This document shows, one piece after another, positions 1 to 10,448 of a DNA stretch of 64,000 nucleotides. The notes below the pieces were generated by a model. It did not search any database and had not been told where the DNA came from. It saw only the letters and a list, made by a program, of their open reading frames with translations. The position numbers were made by a program, and so were the translations under genes. The stretch comes from an uncultured Paracoccaceae bacterium (GTDB taxonomy: Bacteria; Pseudomonadota; Alphaproteobacteria; Rhodobacterales; Rhodobacteraceae), in NCBI GenBank assembly GCA_947488605.1, contig CANKZJ010000001.1:1019603-1083602 (forward strand), in the 5' to 3' direction. Positions within the stretch are counted from its first letter, which is position 1. The number at the start of each line of letters is the position of its first letter.

Positions 1-2
1 GT

Positions 3-437
3 ATGAACCTTTATGATACCAAAACAGGTCTCGTGCTGTTCCACATCGCATTTCAGACCGGGTTCTGTACGCTCTTTATGCGTAACTTTATCCGCGCGCT
101 GCCGTTTCCATTGATTGAGGCCGCGCGCGTTGAAGGTATTTCAGAATGGCGCATCTTCTTGTTTGTGGTCTTGCCATTAATGAAGCCTGCATTGGCCGCT
201 CTTGCCGTGCTGATCTTTACCTTCATCTGGAACGACTACTTCTGGGCTGTCGTGCTGACCCAAGGGCCAGACGCACAACCCGTTACCGCCGGGATTACAG
301 AGTTTAACTCGCAGTTCCGTGCGGCCTATCACCTGATGAGCGCAGGCTCGATCGTGGCAGCACTGCCGCCGGTCGTGATGTTCTTTTTGATGCAGAAACA
401 CTTTATCGCGGGCCTCACCCTCGGAGCAGTAAAGTAA
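3..437 (+). CDS. Carbohydrate ABC transporter permease, C-terminal part (5' end outside window)
   Basis: EAARVEGISEWRIFLFVVLPLMKPALAALAVLIFTFIWNDYFWAVV matches the EAA loop and C-terminus of MalG-type permeases. Confidence 0.85.
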   Translation: MNLYDTKTGLVLFHIAFQTGFCTLFMRNFIRALPFPLIEAARVEGISEWRIFLFVVLPLMKPALAALAVLIFTFIWNDYFWAVVLTQGPDAQPVTAGITEFNSQFRAAYHLMSAGSIVAALPPVVMFFLMQKHFIAGLTLGAVK

Positions 438-443
438 ACCACC

Positions 444-2528
444 ATGAACCGAACGTACCGTATCGACGACGGTCGCCAGACGCTTGTCCTGGCGGCCCGC
501 AACGACCGTCTGCCCGAAGTCGTCTATTGGGGCGCTTTGCTGCCAGCGAGTGAAAACCTTGACACGCTGCATGCAGCCCACGCGATTGACGTTACCGGCG
601 GAATGCTGGACGAAAATCCCGACCTGTCGATCTGTCCAGAGGCGACGCGGAGCTTTCCCGGTCAGCCCGGTCTGATTGTACGGGACAGCGATGGCACGCC
701 ACTTCTGCCAAAGTTTTGTTTTTCAGATGCAGTGCAAAAAGATGACCTTTTGTACCTCGCCTACTGGGATGAAGAAAATCGCATTGGTCTGAAGTTTGCC
801 TTCAAGAGCGACGATGAAACTCACGTCATCGCTTGTGAAACACATCTAGATGCAACGCGCCCGGTCCACCTGCACTGGCTCGCAGCCCCCGTCCTACCGG
901 GACCCCAGCAATCGGACGAGATGATTGATGTCTCGGGTCGCTGGTGTGGTGAATTCCAACTCTCGCGTACCGCTTGGGCACCCGGCATGCGTTACCGCGA
1001 AAACCGCACCGGGCGCACGGGGCACGAACATTTCCCCGGTCTTATCGTGCCCTGCCGTGGTGCGACGAACACCGAAGGCGAAGCCTACGCGTTTCATTAT
1101 GGCTGGTCCGGTGGTCACAAAATGATCGCCGAAGAGCTGCAAGACGGACGCCGCCAAATCCAATGGGGGCATGCCGCACGGATGGAAACCGAGGCGGCAA
1201 CGCAGTTTAAGACCGCACCGCTGTATATCGCCTATTCCAACACCGGACTGAACGGTTGCGCCGTCGCATTCCAACGCCATCTGCGTGACCGCATCGTCAC
1301 TTGGCCCAAGCCAAATGCGCCGCGCCCGGTGCACTATAACTGCTGGGAAGCCGTGTATTTCGACCATAAGCTTCCAGTCCTGCAAGACATCGCTGACCGC
1401 GCAGCAAAACTTGGTGCGGAACGCTTCGTGCTTGATGATGGCTGGTTTGGTAACCGTGACGACGACACGCGCAGTCTGTCGGACTGGACGGTTGATCCGC
1501 GCAAGTATCCTGATGGCCTGCACCCGCTTATTGAACACGTGCACAGCCTTGGCATGACATTCGGCATCTGGTTCGAGCCAGAGATGATCAATGAAGACAG
1601 CGACATTCACCGCGCCAACCCACATTGGGCGTTGGGCAGTGAAGATCAGACGCTTGGCCGCCAACAAAAAGCGCTCAACATGGCGCTGCCAGAGGTCCGC
1701 GATTTCCTTTATGAACGGATGTCGGCGATCCTGCGCGATCATCAAATTGATTATATCAAATGGGATCATAACCGGGTGCTGCCGATGCCGGATGCATCGC
1801 AAACGCGCGGTTCTTATGCGCTGATTGACCGGCTGCGCGCAGATTTTCCGCATGTGGAAATCGAAAGCTGCGCTTCGGGTGGTGGACGCATCGACTTTGG
1901 TATTCTGCAACGCACCCAGCGGGTTTGGCTGTCAGACAGCAATGACGCGCTTGAGCGCTTGCGTATCCAACATGACGCCGCCTTGTTCCTGCCACTGTCA
2001 GTGACAGGCAGCCACGTTGGTCCACGCCATTGCCACACCTCGGGCCGTAACCTTGATATCTCATTCCGGGCATGGGTCGCAGCCCAGCGCCACATGGGGT
2101 TCGAGATGGACCCGCGCGAATTAGACGAAACCGAAGCCGCCGTTCTGACCGAGGTCACAAGCTGGTGGAAGCAAAACCGCGACTGGATGCAGACCGCCGA
2201 TATCCTGCGGCTGGATAGTGCGGACCCCGCCGTTTTGGCCGAACAGCAGCTTGCACGCGACAAAGATCGCTTTGTGGTCTTTGCAGGCAAGGCCGCAACC
2301 AGTGCCCAGATTGCGCCGCGCCCCTTGCGCCTGACGGGCCTAGATCCGGCGGCCACCTACCGGATCAATCTGATTAACCGAAACACTTTGCACCGGCTGT
2401 CCCGCGGCACGACGACCCTTAAGACGGACGCGCTGGAATTGTCCGGCGCTTACCTGATGCGCCAAGGCGTGACATTGCCATGGTCGTTCCCTGAACGGAT
2501 GTGGGTGCTGGAGGGCGCAAAGCTATGA
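444..2528 (+). CDS. Alpha-galactosidase, GH36 family
   Basis: FVLDDGWFGNRDDD, FGIWFEPEMIN, YIKWDHNR and ESCASGGGRIDFGIL motifs. Confidence 0.93.
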   Translation: MNRTYRIDDGRQTLVLAARNDRLPEVVYWGALLPASENLDTLHAAHAIDVTGGMLDENPDLSICPEATRSFPGQPGLIVRDSDGTPLLPKFCFSDAVQKDDLLYLAYWDEENRIGLKFAFKSDDETHVIACETHLDATRPVHLHWLAAPVLPGPQQSDEMIDVSGRWCGEFQLSRTAWAPGMRYRENRTGRTGHEHFPGLIVPCRGATNTEGEAYAFHYGWSGGHKMIAEELQDGRRQIQWGHAARMETEAATQFKTAPLYIAYSNTGLNGCAVAFQRHLRDRIVTWPKPNAPRPVHYNCWEAVYFDHKLPVLQDIADRAAKLGAERFVLDDGWFGNRDDDTRSLSDWTVDPRKYPDGLHPLIEHVHSLGMTFGIWFEPEMINEDSDIHRANPHWALGSEDQTLGRQQKALNMALPEVRDFLYERMSAILRDHQIDYIKWDHNRVLPMPDASQTRGSYALIDRLRADFPHVEIESCASGGGRIDFGILQRTQRVWLSDSNDALERLRIQHDAALFLPLSVTGSHVGPRHCHTSGRNLDISFRAWVAAQRHMGFEMDPRELDETEAAVLTEVTSWWKQNRDWMQTADILRLDSADPAVLAEQQLARDKDRFVVFAGKAATSAQIAPRPLRLTGLDPAATYRINLINRNTLHRLSRGTTTLKTDALELSGAYLMRQGVTLPWSFPERMWVLEGAKL

Positions 2529-3283
2529 ATGCGACGTTCCATGACCTGCAAGATGCATCCGTCTTTATCACGGGCGGCGGGAATGGCATCGGTGCTGCAC
2601 TGACTGACGGGTTCTTGGCGCAGGGTGCAAATGTTGCCTTTGTCGGGCGTTCTGATGCGTCGGCATTCGTGGATGAAATGGCCGACAAACACGGATCGCG
2701 CCCTTTGTTCGTCCAATGCGACATAACCGATACCCCAGCTCTGCACGCTGCCTTTGATGACGCCGTAGCCGCGCACGGCCCCCTCAACGTCTTGGTCAAT
2801 AATGCCGCGAACGACATGCGGTATGATGCAATGGATATCACCGAAGATGTTTGGGACAGCCAACAAGCCATCAACCTCAAAGCCTATTTCTTTGCTTGCC
2901 AAAAAGCGGCCAAGATGATGGCAGCCAAAGGGTCCATCATCAACTACTCGTCCATCACATATATGATGGGTGCTGCCGGTATGGTGCCATATGTCAGCGC
3001 CAACGCAGGCATCATGGGCATGACACGCGCGCTTGCACGTGAATGGGGCCCACAGGGTATTCGCGTGAATGCCATTGCGCCTGGATGGGTCTTTACCGAC
3101 AAACAAGAAACTCAGTGGGCGACGCCAGAATCCAAGGCTGCGTTCTTGCAAAAGCAATGCCTGCAAGATTTCATCCAACCCAAAGATATGGTCGGCGGAA
3201 CACTGTTTTTGGCGTCATCCGCATCGGCTATGATGACCGGGCAGACCATAGCAATTGACGCAGGCGTGGTAGGAACCGGATGA
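2525..3283 (+). CDS. SDR family oxidoreductase (possible galactose dehydrogenase by context)
   Basis: Rossmann GGGNGIG, NNAAND and SDR C-terminus GQTIAIDAGVVG; start probably ATG 2525 inside ORF 2501-3283. Confidence 0.85.
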   Translation: MNATFHDLQDASVFITGGGNGIGAALTDGFLAQGANVAFVGRSDASAFVDEMADKHGSRPLFVQCDITDTPALHAAFDDAVAAHGPLNVLVNNAANDMRYDAMDITEDVWDSQQAINLKAYFFACQKAAKMMAAKGSIINYSSITYMMGAAGMVPYVSANAGIMGMTRALAREWGPQGIRVNAIAPGWVFTDKQETQWATPESKAAFLQKQCLQDFIQPKDMVGGTLFLASSASAMMTGQTIAIDAGVVGTG

Positions 3284-4185
3284 CAGATACAAGCATCAAA
3301 GCCGATTGGATCGCCGTTGACTGGGGCACCAGCAACATGCGTGCTTGGGCGATGTCAGCGTCAGGCACCGTGCTGGCCGAGGCCGCGTCGGATCAAGGCA
3401 TGGGCAAGCTTGCGCGCGACGGGTTTGAACCCGCGCTGCTTGCAACTGTCAGCGATTGGATCGACGGTCCTACCACTGTCATCGCTTGCGGCATGGTCGG
3501 ATCGCGCCAAGGCTGGGTAGAGGCCCCCTATGCAGCCGTACCCTGCCCGGTTCTATCCGACGCCTTTGTCCAAGCCCCCACGACACACCCTGACCTTACA
3601 GTTCACGTCATTCCCGGCATCAAACAAACCGATCCCGCGGACGTCATGCGCGGCGAAGAAACCCAGATCAGCGGGTTCTTGGCGCGTAATCCAAATTGGG
3701 ACGGCGTGATATGCCTGCCCGGAACCCACACGAAATGGGTGCATATCAGCGCCAACGAGGTTGTCAGCTTTCAAACCTTCATGACGGGTGAATTGTTCGA
3801 TACCATCGCCAAGCAAACAGTGCTGCGTCACTCCATCGCTGCGGATGGCTGGGACGATGACGCCTTTGCCATCGGGCTAGATATGGGCATGGCCCGTCCA
3901 GAGCGGCTGGCCGCGCGGCTTTTTTCGCTGCGCGCCAATGGACTGCTGAATGATATGGCGGGTGAAGCAGCGCGCGCGCAACTTTCGGGCCTATTGATCG
4001 GCGCGGAACTCGCCGCTGCAAAACCCTATTGGCTGGGCCAACAGATTGCAGTTATTGGTGATAGCAGCCTGTCCAAGCTTTATGTTGATGCGCTAGCGAC
4101 CCAAGCGGCCCCCGCGACGCAAGTCAATGCAAGTGCTATTACATTGGCAGGCCTCACAGCCGCCTATCAGCGCCTGAAAGGATAA
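3280..4185 (+). CDS. dgoK: 2-dehydro-3-deoxygalactonokinase
   Basis: DWGTSNMRAWAM, LPGTHTKWV; overlaps the previous gene by 4 bp, followed by an aldolase. Confidence 0.9.
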   Translation: MTDTSIKADWIAVDWGTSNMRAWAMSASGTVLAEAASDQGMGKLARDGFEPALLATVSDWIDGPTTVIACGMVGSRQGWVEAPYAAVPCPVLSDAFVQAPTTHPDLTVHVIPGIKQTDPADVMRGEETQISGFLARNPNWDGVICLPGTHTKWVHISANEVVSFQTFMTGELFDTIAKQTVLRHSIAADGWDDDAFAIGLDMGMARPERLAARLFSLRANGLLNDMAGEAARAQLSGLLIGAELAAAKPYWLGQQIAVIGDSSLSKLYVDALATQAAPATQVNASAITLAGLTAAYQRLKG

Positions 4186-4188
4186 CTC

Positions 4189-4794
4189 ATGACCCGCCCT
4201 CTGATCGCTATTTTGCGTGGTGTCACGCCAGCTGAGGCAGCACCGATCGCCGCTGCATTGATCGATGCCGGTATTACAAAGATTGAGGTACCGCTGAATT
4301 CGCCTGATCCATTCGACAGCATCAAGGCAATGGCGGACGCCTATGGATCGGACGCGCTGATCGGGGCTGGCACGGTTTTGTCGACAGATGATGTCGGACG
4401 GGTGGCAAACGCGGGTGGTAAATTGATCGTATCGCCTAATTGCGACCAACGGGTGATCGTGGCCACAAAGGCAGCTGGCATGGAAAGCTGGCCCGGGGTC
4501 ATGACACCGACCGAATGCTTTGCGGCGCTGAAAGCCGGCGCAGATGGGTTAAAGATTTTTCCCGCCAGCCTGCTTGGCCCTGAAGGCATCAAGGCGATCC
4601 GCGCCGTCTTGCCACAAGGCACGCAGGTTTATGCTGTGGGCGGTGCAGGCGCCGACAACTTTGCCGAATGGATCGCTGCATCGGCAGACGGGTTTGGTAT
4701 TGGTTCAGCACTTTATAAGACGGGTTTTTCCGTCGCAGATGTCGCGGCGCGCGCGCGCGATATGGTCGCCGCGTACGACGAAGCATCCCAATGA
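4189..4794 (+). CDS. dgoA: 2-dehydro-3-deoxy-6-phosphogalactonate aldolase
   Basis: KDPG/KDPGal aldolase pattern: [35 protein letters not shown]. Confidence 0.9.
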   Translation: MTRPLIAILRGVTPAEAAPIAAALIDAGITKIEVPLNSPDPFDSIKAMADAYGSDALIGAGTVLSTDDVGRVANAGGKLIVSPNCDQRVIVATKAAGMESWPGVMTPTECFAALKAGADGLKIFPASLLGPEGIKAIRAVLPQGTQVYAVGGAGADNFAEWIAASADGFGIGSALYKTGFSVADVAARARDMVAAYDEASQ

Positions 4795-5612
4795 TTTATG
4801 ACGACACGCAATGCACACTTGGCGAAGGCCCTCTTTGGCATCCTTTGCGCGGGCAGTTGTTCTGGTTCGATATTCTGGATCGCAAGCTGCATACCGAAGG
4901 CCAGCATTGGCAGTTCGCCGACTATGTCAGTGCGGCAGGTTGGATCGATGAAGACACGCTTTTGGTCGCGACAAGTAACGCGCTGCGCCGCTTTGATCTG
5001 ACAACAGGCGATCATCATGTCGTCGTGCCACTTGAGGCTGATGACGCTGTGACGCGCTCTAACGATGGGCGCGCTGACCCGCAGGGTGGTTTCTGGATTG
5101 GCACGATGGGCATCGAGGCCGAAAATGATGCTGGCGCGATTTACCGCTACTACAAAGGCGAGCTACGTCAACTTTTTGCACCCATCACTATCTCGAATGC
5201 GATCTGTTTTGCACCGGATGGCAAAACAGCATATTTCACCGACACGCCTACGCAAAAGATCATGTGCGTTGCACTTGATGCTGATGGATGGCCCGCGGCT
5301 GATCCTGCCGTGCATCTTGATTTGTCCGGTACAGAGTTCCGCCCCGACGGTGCCGTGATCGATGCGGGCGGCAACCTTTGGAGCGCACAATGGGGTGTCG
5401 GGCGTGTTGCAGGTTATGATCCCAAGGGGGCTTTCTTGGAGAGCTTCAATTTCGCAGCAAGCCAGACATCCTGCCCGGCATTTGGTGGTGACGACCTGAC
5501 CACGTTGTTTTGCACCAGCGCAGCCGTTGGCACAAACGGCACCGAAGACGGCAAGACATTCTGCGCACAAACACGCTATAAAGGACAGGCAGAGCATCGC
5601 GTCATCCTGTAA
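4791..5612 (+). CDS. SMP-30/gluconolactonase/LRE family protein (probable galactonolactonase)
   Basis: [28 protein letters not shown] motifs. Confidence 0.9.
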   Translation: MIYDDTQCTLGEGPLWHPLRGQLFWFDILDRKLHTEGQHWQFADYVSAAGWIDEDTLLVATSNALRRFDLTTGDHHVVVPLEADDAVTRSNDGRADPQGGFWIGTMGIEAENDAGAIYRYYKGELRQLFAPITISNAICFAPDGKTAYFTDTPTQKIMCVALDADGWPAADPAVHLDLSGTEFRPDGAVIDAGGNLWSAQWGVGRVAGYDPKGAFLESFNFAASQTSCPAFGGDDLTTLFCTSAAVGTNGTEDGKTFCAQTRYKGQAEHRVIL

Positions 5613-5657
5613 CGCATTGTTTCGCGATCCCGGCCCTTAACTGCAAAGGTTCTTGCC

Positions 5658-7562
5658 ATGAAACGCACGCTTGGCGTTTGTTATTATCCCGAACATTGGC
5701 CCGAAGACCAATGGACCACGGACGCGGCCCAAATGGTTGCAGCTGGCCTGTCTTGGGTCAGAATTGGCGAATTCGGATGGAGCAGAATGGAAGCCGCACC
5801 CGGCACCTTTACATGGGACTGGTTGGACCGTGCGATTGCGGTTTTGGGTGACGCGGGGCTTCAGGTTATCCTTGGCACGCCAACGGCGACCCCACCGCGT
5901 TGGATGATCGACAAATACCCCGATATGCTCGCTATGGATGCCGACGGCCGGCCACGCAAATTTGGATCACGCCGCCACTATGACTTTAGCCATTTAGGCT
6001 ACCGCGACGAATGCAAGCGCATCGCGCGCTTGATGGGCGAGCGTTATGGCAAGAACCCCCATATCGCCGCTTGGCAAATCGACAACGAATACGACTGCCA
6101 CGAGACAACATTGAGCTATTCTGATGCCGCGCGAACAGGGTTTCAGGACTGGCTGGCGCAGAAATATCAATCCACAGATGCGCTAAACCGCGCGTGGGGA
6201 AATGTGTTTTGGTCAATGGACTATGACAGCTTTGACCAAATTGATCTGCCAAACTTGACCGTGACCGAGCCGAACCACCCCCATCAATTGGCGTTTCGCC
6301 GTTATAGCTCCGATCAGGTTGTCGCGTTCAATAAGGTGCAAGCCGATGAGCTACGCAGGCATACGGATGCACCATTGATACATAATTACATGGGTCGGAT
6401 CACGGCCTTCGATCATTGGAAAGTTGGCGCTGACCTCGATATCGCCTCTTGGGATAGTTACCCGATTGGCTTCCTATCGGACCGCCTTGAAGGAAGCCCT
6501 GCTTTCAAGCAGGCTTTCTTGCGTCAAGGCCACCCTGACAATCAAGCCTTCCACCATGATCTTTACCGTGCCGTCGGCAAAGGCCGCATGTGGGTAATGG
6601 AACAGCAGCCCGGTCCGGTGAACTGGGCACCCTACAACCCAGCCCCGCTGGCGGGCATGGCGCGTCTTTGGGCATGGGAAGCATTTGCGCATGGGGCAGA
6701 AACGGTCTGCTATTTCCGGTGGCGACAAGCCCCTTTTGCGCAAGAACAAATGCACGCAGGTCTGTTGCGCCCGGACAGCACTCCGGCCCCGGCCTTGGCC
6801 GAAACACGCCAGATCGCGGATGAATTCGCATCATTGGGCGATGTTGGCACTGCAAAAGCACAAGTCGCGCTTGTTTTCGATTATGAGAGCGCATGGGCTT
6901 GGGACACGCAGCCGCAAGGCGCTGATTTTGAGATGTTCCGTTTGGCATTTGCCGCCTATTGCGCGCTGCGGCGTGCAGGGTTGAGCATTGATATCTTACC
7001 GCCTGACACATCTGATCTGTCAGGCTACAAATTGGTATTGGCGCCGGGCATCATGACGCTGTCTGACAACATGCGCACAGCACTTACGTCCTTCGAGGGC
7101 ACGGCTTTGATTGGCCCGCGCACCGATACCAAGACCTCTGAACTTGCAATCCCCGTGCCGATGGGGCCGCTGCTACCTGAACTCGATGTCACGGTTGTAC
7201 TGACTGAAAGCATGCCACCAGACGACAAAATCAAGCTGCAGGGTGGAGGGCGCTTTGTGCATTGGTTTGAGCATCTGGAAGGCACAGCGCCAGTTCACTT
7301 GACCACAAAAGCCGGACAGCCAGCGATCATGGGTGGCGATCACATCAGGTACCTTGCGGGATGGCCGGATGACGCCACATTCGACAGCATTATCGGCGGT
7401 CTGTGTGACGCGTTAGAGTTGGAAACCCTCAGTTTGCCCGAAGGTTTGCGGATACGTGATACGGATACGCACCGTTTCGTCTTCAACTATGCGGCACACA
7501 CCCAGTCGTGGAATGGGACCATTATTCCGGCCGCAGGCGTCCATTGGGAGCCGCTCGCGTGA
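5658..7562 (+). CDS. Beta-galactosidase, GH42 family
   Basis: GVCYYPEHWPEDQW, TATPPRWM, AAWQIDNEYDCH, MEQQPGPVNWAP. Confidence 0.94.
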   Translation: MKRTLGVCYYPEHWPEDQWTTDAAQMVAAGLSWVRIGEFGWSRMEAAPGTFTWDWLDRAIAVLGDAGLQVILGTPTATPPRWMIDKYPDMLAMDADGRPRKFGSRRHYDFSHLGYRDECKRIARLMGERYGKNPHIAAWQIDNEYDCHETTLSYSDAARTGFQDWLAQKYQSTDALNRAWGNVFWSMDYDSFDQIDLPNLTVTEPNHPHQLAFRRYSSDQVVAFNKVQADELRRHTDAPLIHNYMGRITAFDHWKVGADLDIASWDSYPIGFLSDRLEGSPAFKQAFLRQGHPDNQAFHHDLYRAVGKGRMWVMEQQPGPVNWAPYNPAPLAGMARLWAWEAFAHGAETVCYFRWRQAPFAQEQMHAGLLRPDSTPAPALAETRQIADEFASLGDVGTAKAQVALVFDYESAWAWDTQPQGADFEMFRLAFAAYCALRRAGLSIDILPPDTSDLSGYKLVLAPGIMTLSDNMRTALTSFEGTALIGPRTDTKTSELAIPVPMGPLLPELDVTVVLTESMPPDDKIKLQGGGRFVHWFEHLEGTAPVHLTTKAGQPAIMGGDHIRYLAGWPDDATFDSIIGGLCDALELETLSLPEGLRIRDTDTHRFVFNYAAHTQSWNGTIIPAAGVHWEPLA

Positions 7563-8524
7563 TTGCTTTTGGCACGACCAAGACGGGCCAAGACGTCCAT
7601 AAGATCACACTCGGTTCTGGCGACTTGACAGTCAGCGTGCTGACTTGGGGCGCTGTGGTGCAAGACGTGCGGCTCGCAGGTGTTGATCGGTCCCTCACGA
7701 TGGGATCGGATCATTTGGCAGACTACGAGGGCGAGATGCGCCATCATGGAGCGTTGATCGGACCGGTTGCCAATCGGATCAGCACGGCACGTGTGCGTCT
7801 TGATGGAATGATGCACGAGTTGGAGCGCAACCAAGACAATCGCATCCACCTGCATTCAGGCGCGCAAGCGACCCATCTACAGGTTTGGGATGTCATTGAC
7901 GTAGCCGCCGACAAGGCGACGCTTGCAATCAACCTCACTGACGGGCAATGCGGCCTGCCCGGCAATCGAAGAATAACGGCGACATTTGAAGTTACACCGG
8001 CCGCGACACTCACACTGAAAATCACAGGTGTAACTGACGATACGACGCTGATGAATTTCGCCAATCACTCTTACTGGAACCTCGATGGTAGCCGCCGGTT
8101 TGACGGGCATAGCCTACAAATCAAGGCTGACCATTTCCTGCCGACGACAGCTGATTTCACCCCAACCGGTGAGGTCTTGGACGTGACGGGCACAGACATG
8201 GACTTTCGAAAGGCCCGCCGCATAGAGGCGCAAGCACCCGCGCTTGATCACAACTTTTGCCTTTCACAAAGCGACCAACCGCTGCGCGATGTGCTGATCC
8301 TGACAGGGCAAACAGGTGTGCAGATGACAATGGCGACGACCGCATCAGGTCTTCAAGTCTATGACGGACGCGGTCCCGCCCGACCCGGCAAAGACATCTA
8401 TGAAGGTCTCGCCGTTGAGGCGCAGTCCTGGCCAGATGCACCAAACAATCCGGGGTTTCCATCTATCAAGATCACCCCGGATGCGCCTTACCATCAAACG
8501 ACGGTTTGGCGATTTAAGGCTTAG
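7559..8524 (+). CDS. Aldose 1-epimerase (galactose mutarotase)
   Basis: GPVANRI, NFANHSYWNLDG, DHNFCL; GTG start overlapping the GH42 stop (ORF track opens at 7508). Confidence 0.88.
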   Translation: MIAFGTTKTGQDVHKITLGSGDLTVSVLTWGAVVQDVRLAGVDRSLTMGSDHLADYEGEMRHHGALIGPVANRISTARVRLDGMMHELERNQDNRIHLHSGAQATHLQVWDVIDVAADKATLAINLTDGQCGLPGNRRITATFEVTPAATLTLKITGVTDDTTLMNFANHSYWNLDGSRRFDGHSLQIKADHFLPTTADFTPTGEVLDVTGTDMDFRKARRIEAQAPALDHNFCLSQSDQPLRDVLILTGQTGVQMTMATTASGLQVYDGRGPARPGKDIYEGLAVEAQSWPDAPNNPGFPSIKITPDAPYHQTTVWRFKA

Positions 8525-8877
8525 CTTCCGCGGTACGTTGAAAAACTGAAGGGCGATACCAACAACGGGACATGATAGTGCGAGGTTGGATCATTGATGC
8601 CAAAACGGAGCGGGATCTCATCAAGAAAATGGATCGCTTCATCACGTCCGAAATAGGCGCCAGCCTGAAAAACCAGCTCATATTTCCCAACGACAAAATC
8701 ATCTGTTGGCAGGATGGGACTATCCGTGCGCCCATCATCATTTGTGACCATGCCAACGACATGATGGCGACCACTTTCGTCCAAACGGTAAAGGTCAATT
8801 TGCATACCAGCAGCGGGTAAACCGCTGGCCGTATCCAAGACGTGTGTTGTTAAAAATCCGCTCATGTGGTCCCCCAA
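8521..8877 (-). CDS. uraH: Hydroxyisourate hydrolase (transthyretin-like)
   Basis: LTTHVLDTASGLPAAGMQIDLYRL and C-terminal HYHVPLLVSPFSFSTYRGS. Confidence 0.93.
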   Translation of the reverse strand: MGDHMSGFLTTHVLDTASGLPAAGMQIDLYRLDESGRHHVVGMVTNDDGRTDSPILPTDDFVVGKYELVFQAGAYFGRDEAIHFLDEIPLRFGINDPTSHYHVPLLVSPFSFSTYRGS

Positions 8878-9052
8878 ATATTGCCGGCAACATTCCGGAT
8901 ATTGCGCAGAATGTCACGTGGCTTTTTGATCATGTCGCAACCGGTCTAATATGTCCGAAATACCCGCGCTGTGCTGTCGCACCCTCATGATCTTTGCTGC
9001 AGCGCAGCTATATCAGGTTCAAAGGTAGAATTGCTGAAAGCTGAGGCCCACG

Positions 9053-10447
9053 ATGGAACTCGAAACATTGCTATTGTCGCGTATTCAATTTGCGGCAAAC
9101 ATCTCTTTCCACATTCTGTTCCCGACGATTACGATCGCATTGGGCTGGGTGCTGTTGTTCTTTAAACTGCGCTACAACCGCACTGGCGAAGAACGCTGGA
9201 TGGAAGCTTACCGCTTTTGGGTGAAAATCTTCGCGTTGTCTTTTGCGATGGGCGTTGTCTCGGGCATTACAATGTCATTCCAATTCGGCACAAATTGGCC
9301 CGGATTTATGGAAAAAGTCGGCAATATTGCAGGACCGCTCCTTGCCTACGAGATCATGACGGCCTTCTTCCTTGAGGCCGTTTTCCTCGGCATCATGCTG
9401 TTTGGGTTTAGCCGTGTTCCCAACTGGGTGCACACAATGGCAACGTTCCTCGTCGCATTCGGCACGTTGATGTCGGCCTTCTGGATCATTGTTCTGAACT
9501 CTTGGATGCACACACCTCAAGGCTTTGAGATGATCGACGGTGTCGCCCATGCAACCGATTGGTCAGCCATCATCTTTAACCCGTCAATGCCGTACCGCTT
9601 TACGCACATGGTGCTGGCCAGTTTCCTGACCGTCAGCTTTCTGATTGCCGGTATCAGCGCGTTCCGCTGGTTGATCGGCGGCAAAACCGAAGGCGTGCGG
9701 GTCGCGTTGAAAACCGCCATCGTGGCCGCAGCCTTGTTGATCCCCGTGCAAATCCTTGTCGGTGACTTCCACGGCCTGAACACAAAAGAGTATCAGCCTG
9801 CGAAAGTGGCCGCGATGGAAGGCAACTGGGAAACCGGCACAGGCGTGCCTTTGATCCTGTTCGCGATCCCCGATGAAGAAGCCCGCGAAAACAAGTTTGA
9901 GATCGGCATCCCAAAACTGGCATCGTTTATCCTGACGCATGACTGGAACGGCGAAGTAAAAGGCCTGAACGACTTTGTGACCGACGATGGTGAAGTGCTT
10001 CACCCGCGTGTGTCGCCTGTCTTTTGGTCGTTCCGCGTGATGGTGGGGACAGGCCTGCTGATGCTCTTGGTCAGCTGGACTGCGACCTACATGATCATGC
10101 GCCGCAAACGTGGGGTCGAAGGGCTACCCAAGCCAATGCTTTACGCGCTTGTCGGCATGAGCTTTAGCGGATGGCTTGCCACTTTAGCCGGTTGGTACAC
10201 AACCGAGATCGGACGCCAGCCTTGGTTGGTTCATGGTGTCATGTCCACGAAGGAAGCGGTCGCAGATGTTCCTGCGCCTTTGGTTCTGTCGACACTGATC
10301 GCCTATCTTGTTGTCTACGCCGCACTCTTGGCAGCTTATATCTTCGTGATTTTCTATCTCGCGCGGAAAGCGGCCAAAGGCGAAAGCATCGGCACGAGGA
10401 TCGCACCCACACCAGCGGCGGCACCTCGCCCCATGCCAGCGGAGTGA
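9053..10447 (+). CDS. cydA: Cytochrome bd-type ubiquinol oxidase subunit I
   Basis: SRIQFAANISFHILFPTITIALGW, short Q-loop CIO-like subunit, followed by subunit II. Confidence 0.93.
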   Translation: MELETLLLSRIQFAANISFHILFPTITIALGWVLLFFKLRYNRTGEERWMEAYRFWVKIFALSFAMGVVSGITMSFQFGTNWPGFMEKVGNIAGPLLAYEIMTAFFLEAVFLGIMLFGFSRVPNWVHTMATFLVAFGTLMSAFWIIVLNSWMHTPQGFEMIDGVAHATDWSAIIFNPSMPYRFTHMVLASFLTVSFLIAGISAFRWLIGGKTEGVRVALKTAIVAAALLIPVQILVGDFHGLNTKEYQPAKVAAMEGNWETGTGVPLILFAIPDEEARENKFEIGIPKLASFILTHDWNGEVKGLNDFVTDDGEVLHPRVSPVFWSFRVMVGTGLLMLLVSWTATYMIMRRKRGVEGLPKPMLYALVGMSFSGWLATLAGWYTTEIGRQPWLVHGVMSTKEAVADVPAPLVLSTLIAYLVVYAALLAAYIFVIFYLARKAAKGESIGTRIAPTPAAAPRPMPAE

Positions 10448-10448
10448 T

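Noticed and set aside
894-1910. Long antisense ORF (338 aa) opposite the GH36 gene
   Set aside because: Overlaps a confidently identified alpha-galactosidase; no recognisable domain; typical shadow ORF of GC-rich coding DNA.
8878-9052. FNR box upstream of cydAB (TTTTTGATCATGTCGCAA)
   Set aside because: Only one half-site fits TTGAT-N4-ATCAA; too weak to report.
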